Source: Agarophyton chilense (Eukaryota; Rhodophyta; Florideophyceae; Gracilariales; Gracilariaceae). From it: DNA of 64,000 nucleotides. Positions 8,519 through 18,795 of this stretch are shown here, piece by piece. Position numbers and translations under genes: made by a program. The DNA is taken from positions 1 to 64,000 of the forward strand of contig JARGXX010000037.1 of assembly GCA_030374765.1 (NCBI GenBank). The letters are read 5' to 3'. The notes beneath the pieces are model-generated. The model saw only the letters and a list, made by a program, of their open reading frames with translations, searched no databases and had not been told where the DNA came from. Numbering within the stretch: the first letter of the stretch is position 1; every line of letters begins with the position of its first letter.

Positions 8519-8950
8519 ATGGGGCTGGAGATGGGGAAGCTGTGGAGGGCGAATGAGGAACTGAAGAGGCGTGTGAAGGTGTTGGAAGTGCACATGGAAG
8601 GGGTGGGGGAGATTTGGGGTGCGCGGAAGGTGTTGAAGGAGGTGGGAGAGGAGAGGGGGAGAGCGAAAGGGTCGCCGGTGACGCCAGGGAGACTCGGGGA
8701 GCCGGCTGGGATGAAGAAGGGGAGAGAGGAATGGAAAGGGGGAGGAGTTGGAGAGAGTCGGCTGAAGAAGAGGAGGGTTGATAAGGATGTGGAGAAGAAG
8801 GGTGGGAATGTGTGTGTGGTGGGGCAGCCGGGTGTGAGGAACTTGAGCAGTGGGGAGGTGGACGAGGTTGAGAATGCGGTGGTGGACTTCTTCAACCTCA
8901 AATACCCTCCCGGTGGAACGCTGGAGCCTAGTAAGAAAAAGGGCCAGTAA
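8519..8950 (+). CDS. Small basic coiled-coil protein, function unknown
   Basis: 143 residues from ATG 8519. The first 35 residues (LWRANEELKRRVKVLEVH) form a likely coiled coil. A Gly/Lys/Glu-rich linker with LKKRRVDK follows (possible nuclear signal), then a short conserved-looking tail (LSSGEVDEVENAVVDFFNLK). The strand is very purine-rich, so the opposite strand also has a long frame (8131-9006), but that one reads as low-complexity Ser/Pro/Phe sequence and is judged a shadow. No family is recognised. The balance of a coiled coil and an amphipathic C-terminal helix suggests a structural or DNA-associated protein; that is only inference. Confidence 0.35.
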   Translation: MGLEMGKLWRANEELKRRVKVLEVHMEGVGEIWGARKVLKEVGEERGRAKGSPVTPGRLGEPAGMKKGREEWKGGGVGESRLKKRRVDKDVEKKGGNVCVVGQPGVRNLSSGEVDEVENAVVDFFNLKYPPGGTLEPSKKKGQ

Positions 8951-9910
8951 TGAGGTAGAAGGTACTGACGACTGCCTTGGTATGGATCTCCACCTAGAGC
9001 GGTCAAAAGTGACCAGTAAACTGCAAATGCAGATTAAACTGCATTAAGTGGTCAAAACACTAAGATGCATGGAGTTCTTATTTCCAAAAATTTTTTTTCA
9101 GGTGCCGAACTAGCGCAATCTGCAAAATTCTTAGATTTTTTGGCTTTTTATTTACAAAACTAGCTATCTAGCACACTTATCTAGCATTCCGAGAACACAG
9201 ACGTTGGTGAGGCCTTCGCGTAAATGCACTGCTACCGTTGGTTCTCGGCGAATCTTTTCAGGGTCGTCCAGGGGAGTCAGTACTTCTTGCCGCTGGCTTC
9301 TTGAGCTCCTGCAGTCGCTGACATTATCAACCTGTGGTTCAGGCGACATCGTCGGCATTGCAGTGCCAACTGGTCCTGCCATAGGAGTCCTATGGTCTGG
9401 TCGGTTGGGTGTGTTTCATGCATCCATAATGGTGGTTGCTTCTGTACTTCTGGTCCGTTGGGGAATTAAACCAAAGATTAGAATCCGGATAATTCTTCGT
9501 TCCAGTTGTCCGTTCAATTATTCCAAAGGTTTCTAAGTCTGGAGACCAAAATGTAACGCAATGACGGGTTGGGTCAGCGTACTGGTTTCGACCGGTGGTA
9601 GCGTGGTAGAGCGGGTCTTAAGGTTCGAATCCTTGACGGCGGCACTGCCATAGTACTTGGTGCAATGGGATGGCGTTTACTGCGTAGTCCTACAGGTTGG
9701 AGCTACAGAAACGATGGCTTGAAGACCAAAGGGTGGAACTAATAAACCAAAGGAGGTTAATTAGTATCCTAACTGTTCCTACCGTGCTCTAAGGGAAAAG
9801 CGTCATTCGAGCCAAGTAAATAGTACTGGCGACTCGCTGAGATCTCCCTGGAACTGTAATGCTAATTTATCATACAAATTAAAATAAATTAATAATGTAC
9901 ATGAATCCAC
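8951..9910. other. Non-coding accessory segment before copia remnant
   Basis: No credible gene. Small inverted motifs (GGTCAAAAGTGACC and relatives near 9000-9055) and poly-T/A tracts near 9090-9170 look like transposon debris. A degenerate tRNA-like stretch lies at about 9585-9645. The end of this segment may be leader or LTR of the copia element that follows. Confidence 0.3.
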
Positions 9911-11068
9911 GTGAGGTCGACCCGTCCACGTGCCGGCTGTCAGATCCATCCAGGCCCGGCGGCTTACAAGGCTCAACCGTTATCTTCGCTCCTTCACACA
10001 GTCATAGAGAGTTGGTTGTTTTCCAAGGCGAAATTTCATCGAGGGTTTGGAGTGAGCCAAATGTACATACGACGACGAGCGAATGGGAACATCAAGATGC
10101 TACTCGCAAAGCTCACTGACGACTTACTGTTTTCCGGTTCATATCAAGACATGCAAGAATTCACAGATGAGATTTAGTCACGGTTTAAGATTAGCAAGGC
10201 AGTGATCAACGTTGGAATCAAATTCAACGGATGCACTATCAAACAATTGCAAGACTTCACCATACAGTTGTGTATGGAAGAGTACATGAAAGATATTAAA
10301 CCCATTAACCTCAGCGAGTCGCCGAAGATTATGCATAAGGACAGGCCTTGAACGCACGAGGTCGGTTCATACCGCAAGATGGCAGGTGAAATTATCTGGC
10401 TAGGATGCGGGGCGTTGCCCCAAGCTGCATTCTTCGGTTCATTTATGCAACAGGGAATTCCACAGTCGACAGTCAAACAACTTTCAGACGCGAATCGGAC
10501 ACTTTCGGAACTCCGGAATCTACGCCCTGTGATTAAATTCAAATACCCAATGGGATCGATTGCTTCTTCTGAAGTTGTTTTGTTTTCCGATGCTTTGTTT
10601 AACATCTCAGCAAATCAGCAGTATGGACAGATGGGGTTTGTCAGAGGCGTGAGGTATAGAACAACGGACGGAAATGCCTCGACATACCATCTCATATATT
10701 GGGCCAGCATGAGGCAGAGAAGGGTATCTCACTCATCCTATGAAGCCGAAATTATTGCTTGCACCGAAGCAGACGATCGGGGGTTTAATACCAAAGGAAC
10801 AATGAAATCCATATCTCCTTTAGACAGGTTCCTAAATATAATCAAAGTCGATGAAGAGGGGCTGTTTGACACTACCATTACGCTACACGAAAGCAGGAAG
10901 TATAGATTAAGACAGACGGTGCACCGCATCCATAGATTATTCGAAGCGAGAGAGCTCGATACACTACGTTTGATCCAAGGCAAGGTCAATATTTCAGACG
11001 CTCTGATAAAACCTAACCCGATATCCCACCGCTTGTTGAATCGGGAAGCAGCCACGGGAACGCTGTAA
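9911..11068 (+). pseudogene. Ty1/copia retrotransposon fragment: end of RT plus RNase H
   Basis: One frame spans this stretch but carries TAG at 10175-10177 and TGA at 10348-10350, so it is dead. The translated sequence matches the end of a copia polyprotein: KLTDDLLFSGS resembles the RT connection region, LFSDALF and YWASMRQRRVSHSSYEAE are the copia RNase H block (the SSxEAE triad region), and the end IQGKVNISDALIKP is the typical copia C-terminus. Gag, protease, integrase and most of RT are missing, so the copy is 5' truncated. I see no clear flanking LTR pair. The fragment belongs to the transposon-rich area that also holds the Tc1 element. Confidence 0.75.
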
Positions 11069-12132
11069 CTACCATACCATAAATCCTTCTCTTTGAATAA
11101 TAATACTTTGATATAGTTGCAGATAGTGATTAATGCAGCTTCGGGGCATGAAGCATTTATGCAAAGAAGTCAAAGGGTGTCTAATGAATTCGAAGTATAT
11201 GTGTATATAGATGTATTGAAAAAAATAGGGATTTTGCATCGTACAGAGTTGATCGGGCAGTAGTGCCCATTGCATGTATCATTAATAACCACGACGGTCA
11301 GCGCTCCGCAAACCGGTACAAGAAGAGCAACCATGTTGCATACAAAGGCCTAGCTTTAGGTCCAGTAAACGGAAGAAAGACACGGAAAGGATCAGCCAGA
11401 ACTCAGCGTTAGGCTGAATTCTATCTCCGTCCGATACAGACTTCACAGATACAACCCAACGTCAATACGTCTGATAACATAAACCAAAATTTAACAACAT
11501 TACAGTACCTTCTTTGCCTCCTGGCACAGCATTCGGCACTGGACTCCACGTGAGGAAGAAATAGGTCAACCAACAAACAAAAATACCACCACCTTGGTTC
11601 TAATCAGTAACTTAAAACTCAAAATCGACTAGAGAGCACCTATAACTTCTTTTATAATCTTTTGTGAGCTCAAGGTCTTTTCTCGAAGATATTTTTCACT
11701 TTAAGCTGTTTATCGTTTCTTTAGCTTGTGTTTAGTGTTAGTTTTGTGTTTTAGGGGTTTTTATTGTAAGTTCACAAGGATTTTCAAGGCAATATTGTGT
11801 GTTTTACGTACCACAGTCCATGGAATATATTCTCGTTTCTACACGCATCGCGTTTTCCTTAGGCTCGCCTCACCATCCTTATCCACCTACTTTCTTTTAC
11901 GAACAGTCATTGGCAAGGCGACATCTACTTTGTGCGGTGTTTTATGTGAACATTCATATGCTATCGACATGTTATCGATAGCTTTACAGGCTCTTGTGGA
12001 ACAAAACAGAAACATATTTCAAGAAGTAAAGAGTTTTCTCAAGAAAAGAAAATTGAATTGGGGTTTAATCGTCCCAACCTGTTTAAGGTAAAATTTCTAA
12101 TGGAAAAACAGCAGCAATGATTAAAAGTGATC
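11069..12132. other. Gene-free spacer, possible LTR debris
   Basis: About 1 kb without a convincing frame. It is AT-rich and probably contains 3' remains of the copia element on the left. The 121-residue open frame at 11726-12091 looks random (Phe/Leu/Arg-rich, no motif). Confidence 0.3.
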
Positions 12133-13435
12133 TAAAGTCTGTTTCAAAATCATATCCCTCGCGCAAATTTTCCAAAAATCGACGTTTTGGCTACAGTAAA
12201 ACTAACAAAATCAGTGTGAAAAAATTTTCAAGTAAAAAAACTGTTTCAAAATCATAACCTTTATTGCATCCTTTTTATTCTAACGCGAGTTCAGTAGTTT
12301 ATTTTTGCTCCTTTAGCCTGTATAACACTTATACAACGCTTTGGCATTGATTCTATAAAAGGATTGATAGCATTACAGTCAATCTTTTCCCAGCAATCTT
12401 TGATACAATTTTTCAGATCAAAAACTGTATCAAATTGCCTTCCTTGCCCATAAACCATTCGGGCCAACATTCCCCAAATGTTTTCGATAGGGTTGAGGTC
12501 AGGAGAGCGCGCAGGCCATTCCATAACCGACATATTTAGACTATTGAACCACTGTTTCATAAATTAGACTTATGCACAGGTGCATTATCTTGCTGAAAAA
12601 TGAATTCTTCTCCATGCATACAGTATGAAAAAGGTAAAAGATAGTTTTCTAGAACCTCAGCATACTTCTCAGAGTTCATTGTTGTTTCAACAAAAGCCAT
12701 ATCAGTTGCTCCTTTAGTGGAGATTCCAGCCCAAACCATTACTGATGCGCCTCCTGAATGCCTAGTCACAAATTCCTTCTTTTCTTTTCGTAGATCATGC
12801 CAATAAAATTTATAGCAATCTGGACCATCAAGGTTAAACTTTTTTTCGTCGGAAAAGATAACATTATTCCATTCAGTTTTCCAATAAGCCTTTTGAGCAC
12901 ACCATTCAACTCGACTTTTCTTGTGATTATCTTTTAAAAAAAAAGGTTTCCTCATTTTTGTGTACTTGAACAAATTTTGACGGTTGACATCACGCCATAT
13001 TGTAGATCTTGATAGAGGAAAATTTAGGTTTTTGACAATTTTCCCGCAAGATGAAGTGTTGCGACATAGTTCTCGCTTAATTCCGCGCTTATCGTCCGGG
13101 GATAGTGCCGTAGGACGGCCGGTTGAACGCTTTGTTCCGTATGTAGCGGGGTTTTTGATGAAGTTGCTGATTGTTTTTGGGCTGCGCTTGAGTTTTCGGG
13201 CTATATCTGCTGGAATCATACCCTGACCTACTAATTCCATGATTTCCAGCTGTTCAGAGCGTGTCAGAGGTGCGCCACGAGCCATAATTGAGCGAATGAT
13301 TGTATAAAGGATATTCTTTTGAAACAGTGTTATTGACTTAGTGGTTTTTATTTGTTGTGAAATGTGCTCTACAGTACGTGAAATGCCTTTTTGGCGCAGT
13401 TTTTGTAAAGGGATATGTTTTTGAAACGCACTGTA
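12133..13435 (-). mobile_element. Tc1/mariner transposon with IR/DR-type ends
   Basis: A 1.3 kb element bounded by TA dinucleotides. The left end holds TTTCAAAATCATATCCCT near 12141, and the right end (13411-13428) holds its inverse with minor changes. Each end also has an inner copy of the CTGTTTCAAAA core, at about 12240 on the left and inverted at about 13317 on the right, roughly 100 bp inside the outer copy. This direct-repeat-within-inverted-repeat layout is that of Sleeping Beauty-like Tc1 elements. The transposase gene occupies the minus strand. A second, older copy of the same family lies at 20813-21885. Confidence 0.85.
12291..13285 (-). pseudogene. Tc1 family transposase, one frameshift
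   Basis: Frame 1 (12557-13285, ATG at 13283-13285) encodes 242 residues with paired helix-turn-helix domains (LVGQGMIPADIARKLKRS, then STGRPTALS and a second HTH) and the first two catalytic acids in VIFSDEKKF and FQQDNAPVHK. Frame 2 (12291-12560) carries WPARSPDLNPIENIWG with the third acid (Glu), so the spacing is DD34E or close, as in Tc1. The frames meet at a short T run where one base is missing. The second copy at 21.7 kb reads through the same place (TCT ACT TAT ATG on the coding strand), showing the ancestral frame. Otherwise the gene is complete, so this copy died recently, or the lost base is an assembly error. Confidence 0.85.
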
Positions 13436-14702
13436 GCTTTAAATAGTTCTACTGAAGAAAAGTTATGATTACTGATTGAGATGTAAGAATGAATGCTGGA
13501 GCGTGCACAATATGATTTTGATTAAAAGCTGCTTCGATTGTACGAAAAAATGGTTAAGATATCTAGTAGCTGATAACGCGTGGCACGCTTCGGCCAATAG
13601 AAAGCCGCAGTGGGGCTTTCACTCTCGGCGTTCACGCCTGTCCAGACACGGCCTGATTGGCAATATCAAGTTTTGGATGAAAAATAATGCAGTACCGCAG
13701 CTAAATTGTTTCGATACGAACTTGTGCGGGTTAGCAATTGCTAATCTTAAACACTACACACTGTAACAGCCAGCCTATGTGTGACACAAAGTGTACATGT
13801 GTTGTTTGTTCTATGCTGGATGAGTCCAACCCGTTCGACAGAGGTTTCGTAGTTTTTCTAATGCGCACCAGCGGGCGATGAAAATCAATTTTTCCTGGCG
13901 TCATATTTGACTGCTTACTACTTGCTTCCTCAGGGCTGGTACTTTCGACATGTTTGTAGTTTCTCGCATGTTCTCGGGTCATCATCACATGCGCCGTACT
14001 TTCGATGTTTCTGCGGATGGGAAGTTTTCATTCGACGTGCGTGAGCGCATCACAAACAAATCACGAGCGCCGAAACGATTGGACGGATATGAATAAACTG
14101 CTGAAGAGGGGGGTTTGGTGAAGGAAGCTGAAGTAGGGAACTGTAAATAATGCTAAAACGCGCATACTAGCAGCGCGGTGCGGTGCGGAAAATAAACAAA
14201 ATTCAATTGTTTGAAAGGAGCCAACGGGCGCGCAGCCGGGCGTCAGCAGCGCCGCTTCGGCTGCGTCGCGCTCGGTGTGTAGGATACGCCCGCAAATCCT
14301 TCCGCCAACGGAAGATGAATTGGTGCAGTCTCCACGCGTCGTCACCATAGCAACGCTGCACTCCGCTCGCCCGCCCACCGTGCTCGCTCACCCGCAGCCG
14401 TGCCCAGCCGTACCCTCCTCCGTCTGGGCTCCACTCCTCTTCTCCTCTTCGCCCCCGCCTCGCCCGGCCTCGCCCGGCCTCGCCTCGCCTCACCTCGCCG
14501 CCCGAAGCGCCCGCTGCTCTGCCCAAGTCTAAAACGTCCGCTCCGTGAGCTCTCCTTCCCCCCCCCCGCGTCGTGCTCGCAACCACCCAAATCACTCAAC
14601 CGCCGACCGTCAACACTAATTTCGTCCCCATCCCTCACCCCCGAAAACCATTTGCTCCTCGCCTCTCAACCCCATTCCCGCTAGCCCCGCTCGTTGCCTG
14701 TC
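13436..14702. other. Intergenic region ending in GC-rich promoter of WDR44-like gene
   Basis: No credible gene. 13440-14100 is unremarkable. 14200-14700 becomes C- and CpG-rich, with CTCGCC tandem motifs (14452-14505), and probably contains the promoter and 5' leader of the gene at 14703. Confidence 0.35.
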
Positions 14703-15878
14703 ATGTCGGCACGAGTGGCGCTTCCCTCGCGAAGAAGAAGAGCGTCACCGTCAGTGCTCACCGCCGCAACGCGCGTTCAACGCTTTAAGCCGTCTGACCA
14801 CAAACCTGTTGCCTTATGCTGGTCCCCGCTGGGAACCTTTCTTGCCGTTGCCGTGCAACAAGGCCCAATTCTCTTATTCTACGTGTTACCTAACAAGCAA
14901 TGTGCTCTAAGAACCACCCCTATCAGGACCTATACAGGGCATAGTGCGGATGTTTTGCACATGTGTTTCTCCAACTCCAATTTTCTCTTGTCGGCTAGCA
15001 TGGACAGGTGTGTAAGGCTTTGGCACACCGACACTGCGCTGTGTCTCAGAAGATTCGTCCACCCGGACATGGTCACTGCTGTGTCCTTTCACCCCGTAAA
15101 TGAGAATTACGTCATCAGCGGAGGGTGCGATGGAATTGCCAGAATCTGGCGACCAGCCGACCATGCTTGTATCTCGCAAACCAACTTGGGTTCCGTCATA
15201 ACCGTCACCCAGTTTTGTGAACAGGGCAAGCGCGCCTATGTCGCATGCTACGATGGCACCGTTTCACTTCTCAACGTCGATGATGCAACGCACGCACTCC
15301 CCGCTTCCTCAGCGCCACAAGACCTGCAACGCAGCGTTGCCGACGTCAACCGCATTAAAGCCGGTACCGACGATTCGTTGTGCAACGCCCCTTCGCTCAG
15401 AGTGCAACGTACGCTGAATTTGAAACCAAGTCGGAGAAAGCGACGCTCCGGTTGCAAAGTAATAGCGCTACGAACGAACAGTCACAACGGAAACATGCTT
15501 GCTCTATGTGCGGATGGGCGCGTGCACGTTGTGGACAGCGAGGGAAGAAGCATCGCAAGATATCGCACCCCGTTCAACAAGGAAGGCGTTGGTATAGGAG
15601 GCTCGTTGTCGTGCAACGCGCGCTGGATGATTGCAGATGCGCTCTTCGACGTGGTGCGACTGGTCGACGTGCACGCCGTGGAGACGGGCACCGGCTTGAA
15701 GGTGGACCGCATCGACTCCATGGCGGGATGCGACATCAGCTGCGCCGCCTTCGCCACGAACGGCGCCATGAAGCACGGCGGCTTCGAGCATGGCGATAGT
15801 GCCATCGTCATGGCGGTAGGCGCCGAAGATAGTTACCTTACCATCGTTCAGAGCGCTTACTCCTCTTCCACTCCGTGA
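14703..15878 (+). CDS. WD40 repeat protein, WDR44-like
   Basis: 391 residues from ATG 14703. Four clear WD repeats follow: PVALCWSPLG at the start; GHSADVLHMCFSNSNFLLSA with VRLWH; HPDMVTAVSFHPVNENYVIS with ARIW; and VITVTQF with VSLLN. Then comes a linker rich in Ser and Arg, and the blade starting GCKVIALRTNSHNGNMLALC. The order GHxADVL...SxSMDxxVRLWH...CLxxFxHxDxVTAVxFHP is the pattern of WDR44 proteins, which bind Rab11-type GTPases at recycling endosomes and are common in fungi, plants and animals. The long N-terminal disordered half of animal WDR44 is missing, so this is a short form of the propeller alone. Membrane trafficking is the likely role, by family only. Confidence 0.7.
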   Translation: MSARVALPSRRRRASPSVLTAATRVQRFKPSDHKPVALCWSPLGTFLAVAVQQGPILLFYVLPNKQCALRTTPIRTYTGHSADVLHMCFSNSNFLLSASMDRCVRLWHTDTALCLRRFVHPDMVTAVSFHPVNENYVISGGCDGIARIWRPADHACISQTNLGSVITVTQFCEQGKRAYVACYDGTVSLLNVDDATHALPASSAPQDLQRSVADVNRIKAGTDDSLCNAPSLRVQRTLNLKPSRRKRRSGCKVIALRTNSHNGNMLALCADGRVHVVDSEGRSIARYRTPFNKEGVGIGGSLSCNARWMIADALFDVVRLVDVHAVETGTGLKVDRIDSMAGCDISCAAFATNGAMKHGGFEHGDSAIVMAVGAEDSYLTIVQSAYSSSTP

Positions 15879-16130
15879 CGCGGTTTAATTTTTTTTTTTC
15901 TTGCTTTTCTTTTTTGACAAAACAAAATGTGAGCTCTCTTTCTGTAGTTTTCGATTGTGCGCCCACGCTGTGGAATCATTCGCGCGCAATCTCGCCCTTG
16001 TGGGTCGCGGATCTTTTCATCAAAGCACCTACCCCTCTCTGCACTCCATATCGACGTCGTCGGCGCCCACACATCCATCCCCCCTGTCCGAGCCCTTCCG
16101 TCCTCGTCGCTGTTCCACGCAGCGCACTGA

Positions 16131-17219
16131 ATGACTTTCGCGCGATTTCATCGTCATGCTATCAGCCCTCGTCGCCCCATGACACTTATATCCTCCTCCA
16201 AACCACCCAAGTCCGCTTCCTCGTCCACTCCCGACCCGCCCCCATCCTCAGCCGTTTCCCGTTTCGATGCGCGTACGCACCTGTCCCAATTCGGCGCTGG
16301 CGCATTGGCGGGGTTTATTAACACACTCATATTATCCCCGTTGGATGTCGTTAAAACTCGTCTGCAAGTGCAGGGGTCTGCTTCTTTTGCCACGCACAAA
16401 TACAACGGTTTGTTTCACGCGCTAAGTCGAATGCTCAAAGAAGAAGGATTTGCCTCTTACTATCGTGGCCTGTCTGCAAGTCTCTGGGCGTTTGTTCCAA
16501 ATTGGGCCATTTATTGGTATGCTTATGAATCGTTTAAACGTGCTTATACGCCACCGGGGAAGAATTCCACCCCCATGGTGCATGTGTTTAGCGCCTTGAG
16601 TGCCGGGGGTATTACTGCTGTTACTACTGCTCCGTTTTGGACCCTCAAATCCCGTCTCCAAGTTGACTTTCATTCTGCTTCAGGTGGCAGTAAATATCGG
16701 TCGGTTCCACATGGCTTTCGTAAGATCATCAGAGAAGAAGGCGTTTCAGCGCTTTACAAGGGTCTCACACCCACCTTGTTGGGGCTTGGCCATGTGGCCA
16801 TTCAATTTCCGCTGTATGAACATCTCAAATCTACTTTGTCACAAGGAAATGAAGACGATGTACAAGCTTCTCATGTGTTGGTTGCATCTTCCGTTTCTAA
16901 GATCGCCGCATCAGCTGTGTTTTATCCTCATGAGGTTCTGAGAACTAGAATACAAGTGGATACTAGTGCCGCAACTCGAATTTTAGAACCGAAAAAGATG
17001 GCAAATCTCATGAAGGATATCATGAAGAGAGATGGAGCTATGGGGTTTTATCGAGGTTTTGTTGTCAACCTTATGAGAACTGTCCCCGCTTGCATGTTGA
17101 CGTTTACTTCTTACGAGTTAGTTAAGAGATACGCCGAACAGTACAATGGTAGAAGAAGACAACTTCAGCAAATGGACCCAGCTCTGGACGACGCTGTTTC
17201 GAAACGGTTCGACCGGTAA
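16131..17219 (+). CDS. Mitochondrial carrier (SLC25A32/33/36 type)
   Basis: 362 residues from ATG 16131. The three signature motifs of the carrier fold are present: PLDVVKTR at 70-77, PFWTLKSR from 168 and PHEVLRTR from 266, each at the end of an odd-numbered membrane helix. The aromatic second motif (P-x-W-x-x-K) and a PNWAIYWYAYE helix 3-4 signature point to the branch that carries folate/FAD, NAD or pyrimidine nucleotides (SLC25A32, 33, 36 and yeast Flx1, Rim2, Ndt). An Arg/Ser-rich N-terminal extension of about 50 residues may be a targeting sequence. Transport specificity cannot be read from sequence alone. The gene is intronless and lies 250 bp after the WDR44-like gene on the same strand. 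Confidence 0.85.
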   Translation: MTFARFHRHAISPRRPMTLISSSKPPKSASSSTPDPPPSSAVSRFDARTHLSQFGAGALAGFINTLILSPLDVVKTRLQVQGSASFATHKYNGLFHALSRMLKEEGFASYYRGLSASLWAFVPNWAIYWYAYESFKRAYTPPGKNSTPMVHVFSALSAGGITAVTTAPFWTLKSRLQVDFHSASGGSKYRSVPHGFRKIIREEGVSALYKGLTPTLLGLGHVAIQFPLYEHLKSTLSQGNEDDVQASHVLVASSVSKIAASAVFYPHEVLRTRIQVDTSAATRILEPKKMANLMKDIMKRDGAMGFYRGFVVNLMRTVPACMLTFTSYELVKRYAEQYNGRRRQLQQMDPALDDAVSKRFDR

Positions 17220-17462
17220 CTGTGGTGTATTTGTATCACATCGTTATGGATAAACTAACTGACTAGTCTCCCTATGACAATTGTTAACTCTAATCATTCG
17301 GCTCTTCGAGACGCCCGTGGCGATGTGCTGTGCGAGATGATAATCAGTTACTTAGAGACGTTGTGACTTTTACTCAACTCGTCCGATATCTCAAATACAG
17401 TCCACACCATCAGTGCGATAACGTAGAAACAAAGCGAACAAGCATACATGTAAAGCGAAAAG

Positions 17463-17990
17463 TTATCTTCCGCGAGACAGAGCGCGGTCAATCTCGGAAA
17501 ATTGTTGGGAAAGCCTCTTCTTCCTCTTTTCCGGCACTGGATAGCCACTCCCATAAGAAGCATAATGACCGCTCAGCGTATTAATGGCGGTGTAGAGTGT
17601 GGAAAAACTTGTGCTGCCAGCCACTTTATCGTTTCTTCTGTACAGAGCCACGAAATCATTCATTTCATCTCGGGTCTTTCCCACTTTCTCAGCCATTCCA
17701 GGTGCTCCGCGACCCAGATCACAGGCTGCGCGCATATCGCCCAGCACTTGTGCGGCGTCTGCCTTGTAGTCGCCTGTCATTGATGTCTTGCGACCACCGA
17801 ACGCATGCGCGGCGTTTGGAAGAGTTAGGGCGGTTGTTGTGAGCAGCGTGGATGCTAGGAAGGCACGACGGGAAAGAGGAGTTGTTGTAGACATAACTAC
17901 AAGCGGCTTAGAAGATACAGTTGATGTGACATGCGGCGTCGGGGGTGACGCAAGGAAGGTTGACGATGCGAACGCTGAGCTTGACGACAT
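17463..17990 (-). CDS. psb27: Photosystem II assembly protein Psb27
   Basis: 175 residues from ATG 17988-17990. The N-terminus is bipartite: a Ser/Thr-rich plastid transit peptide, then a twin-arginine signal (SRRAFLAS, R41-R42), a hydrophobic stretch and the cleavage motif AHA (61-63). The mature protein starts around F64 and goes to the thylakoid lumen, probably by the Tat route. The mature domain has the Psb27 hallmarks MTGDYKADA, DFVALYRRNDKVAGSTSF, ALNTL-like INTLSGHYASYG and PVPEKRKKRLSQQF. Psb27 is a four-helix protein that binds CP43 of immature photosystem II and blocks premature binding of the oxygen-evolving proteins. This gene is the main evidence that the organism is photosynthetic. 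It converges with the carrier gene. Confidence 0.92.
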   Translation of the reverse strand: MSSSSAFASSTFLASPPTPHVTSTVSSKPLVVMSTTTPLSRRAFLASTLLTTTALTLPNAAHAFGGRKTSMTGDYKADAAQVLGDMRAACDLGRGAPGMAEKVGKTRDEMNDFVALYRRNDKVAGSTSFSTLYTAINTLSGHYASYGSGYPVPEKRKKRLSQQFSEIDRALSRGR

Positions 17991-18795
17991 TATGACTTGG
18001 AGAGTGCCGGCGGCGATGCAGCTGCAGAGAATTCGGTGATGGGACTGATGTTGGCACCTCCCTATTCCCCGAACTTCAGTTGTAGGTTGCAGTAGGGGTG
18101 AAACGAGGACTGTTGCACGTTCTCAATAGAGGGAAATTTTCGCGTGGGGGGATGCGAGCCCAGATTTGATCATTGTGCCGGTTGCAAGTTCTCGAAGATC
18201 GGATGGCTAAGAATGGGCGTGGCCGAACTGCGAGATTGGCCATTCCCGTTTGCATTTGTCGGTTCAAATCATGTGTTGTCAGATGTGTGTCACGCGTCGT
18301 AAAGAATTTTACAGCGTTCTGCACCACAGCCTGACATGAGTCAACTCTTGCGTTCCCAGCTACGAAGGATATCGAAGAATAGCCGAGTTCGATTGGTAAC
18401 TCTCCTCTGTATAGACTTTTTCTGAGGAGTGGCAAGATTCGTGCCTGTTTCAGGGATACTCGTTCGTCATGAGGAAAGGAACGACATAGCTCAGAAGAGC
18501 AAACGATATGAGGGATGAAGGTTCCTTCTTCAAGTATTCGTTTCTGGTAATGAGGTGTTCAAAATTTTCTCTGTCTGAAGAGTCGAATAATGCCTTGGGG
18601 CGCAATCAACAGATTTACAAATTCCATCACAAAGCCTCCGTTTTTAACACCATACAGAGTAGTGATGATGATGGCCCGCCCCCAACACACCAAAGAATTC
18701 CTCCATGGGCTAGTCAGTACAACACAATCGCGATGATAGCATCCTTCGCCACCTGAGTCAAATCTTTTTTTTTCATATGACAGGCATATCAGAGC
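17991..18795. other. Intergenic region with psb27 promoter
   Basis: No convincing gene. It holds the upstream region of psb27 and the 3' flank of the GalNAc-transferase gene. The longest minus-strand frame (18076-18435) has no ATG start and no motif. Confidence 0.35.

Noticed and set aside
8131-9006. 291-codon minus-strand frame
   Set aside because: Low-complexity Ser/Pro/Phe/Leu sequence caused by the purine-rich opposite strand; the plus-strand frame at 8519 has a coiled coil and a basic signal.
9585-9645. tRNA-like stretch with GGTTCGAATCC (B box)
   Set aside because: The anticodon arm is missing, the distance between A and B boxes is too short and the acceptor stem does not pair. Possibly tRNA-derived debris or chance.
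11726-12091. 121-codon plus-strand frame
   Set aside because: No motif, AT-rich transposon debris, poor start context.
18076-18435. 119-codon minus-strand frame downstream of the GalNAc-transferase
   Set aside because: Starts at TTG only, no motif, lies in the psb27 upstream region.
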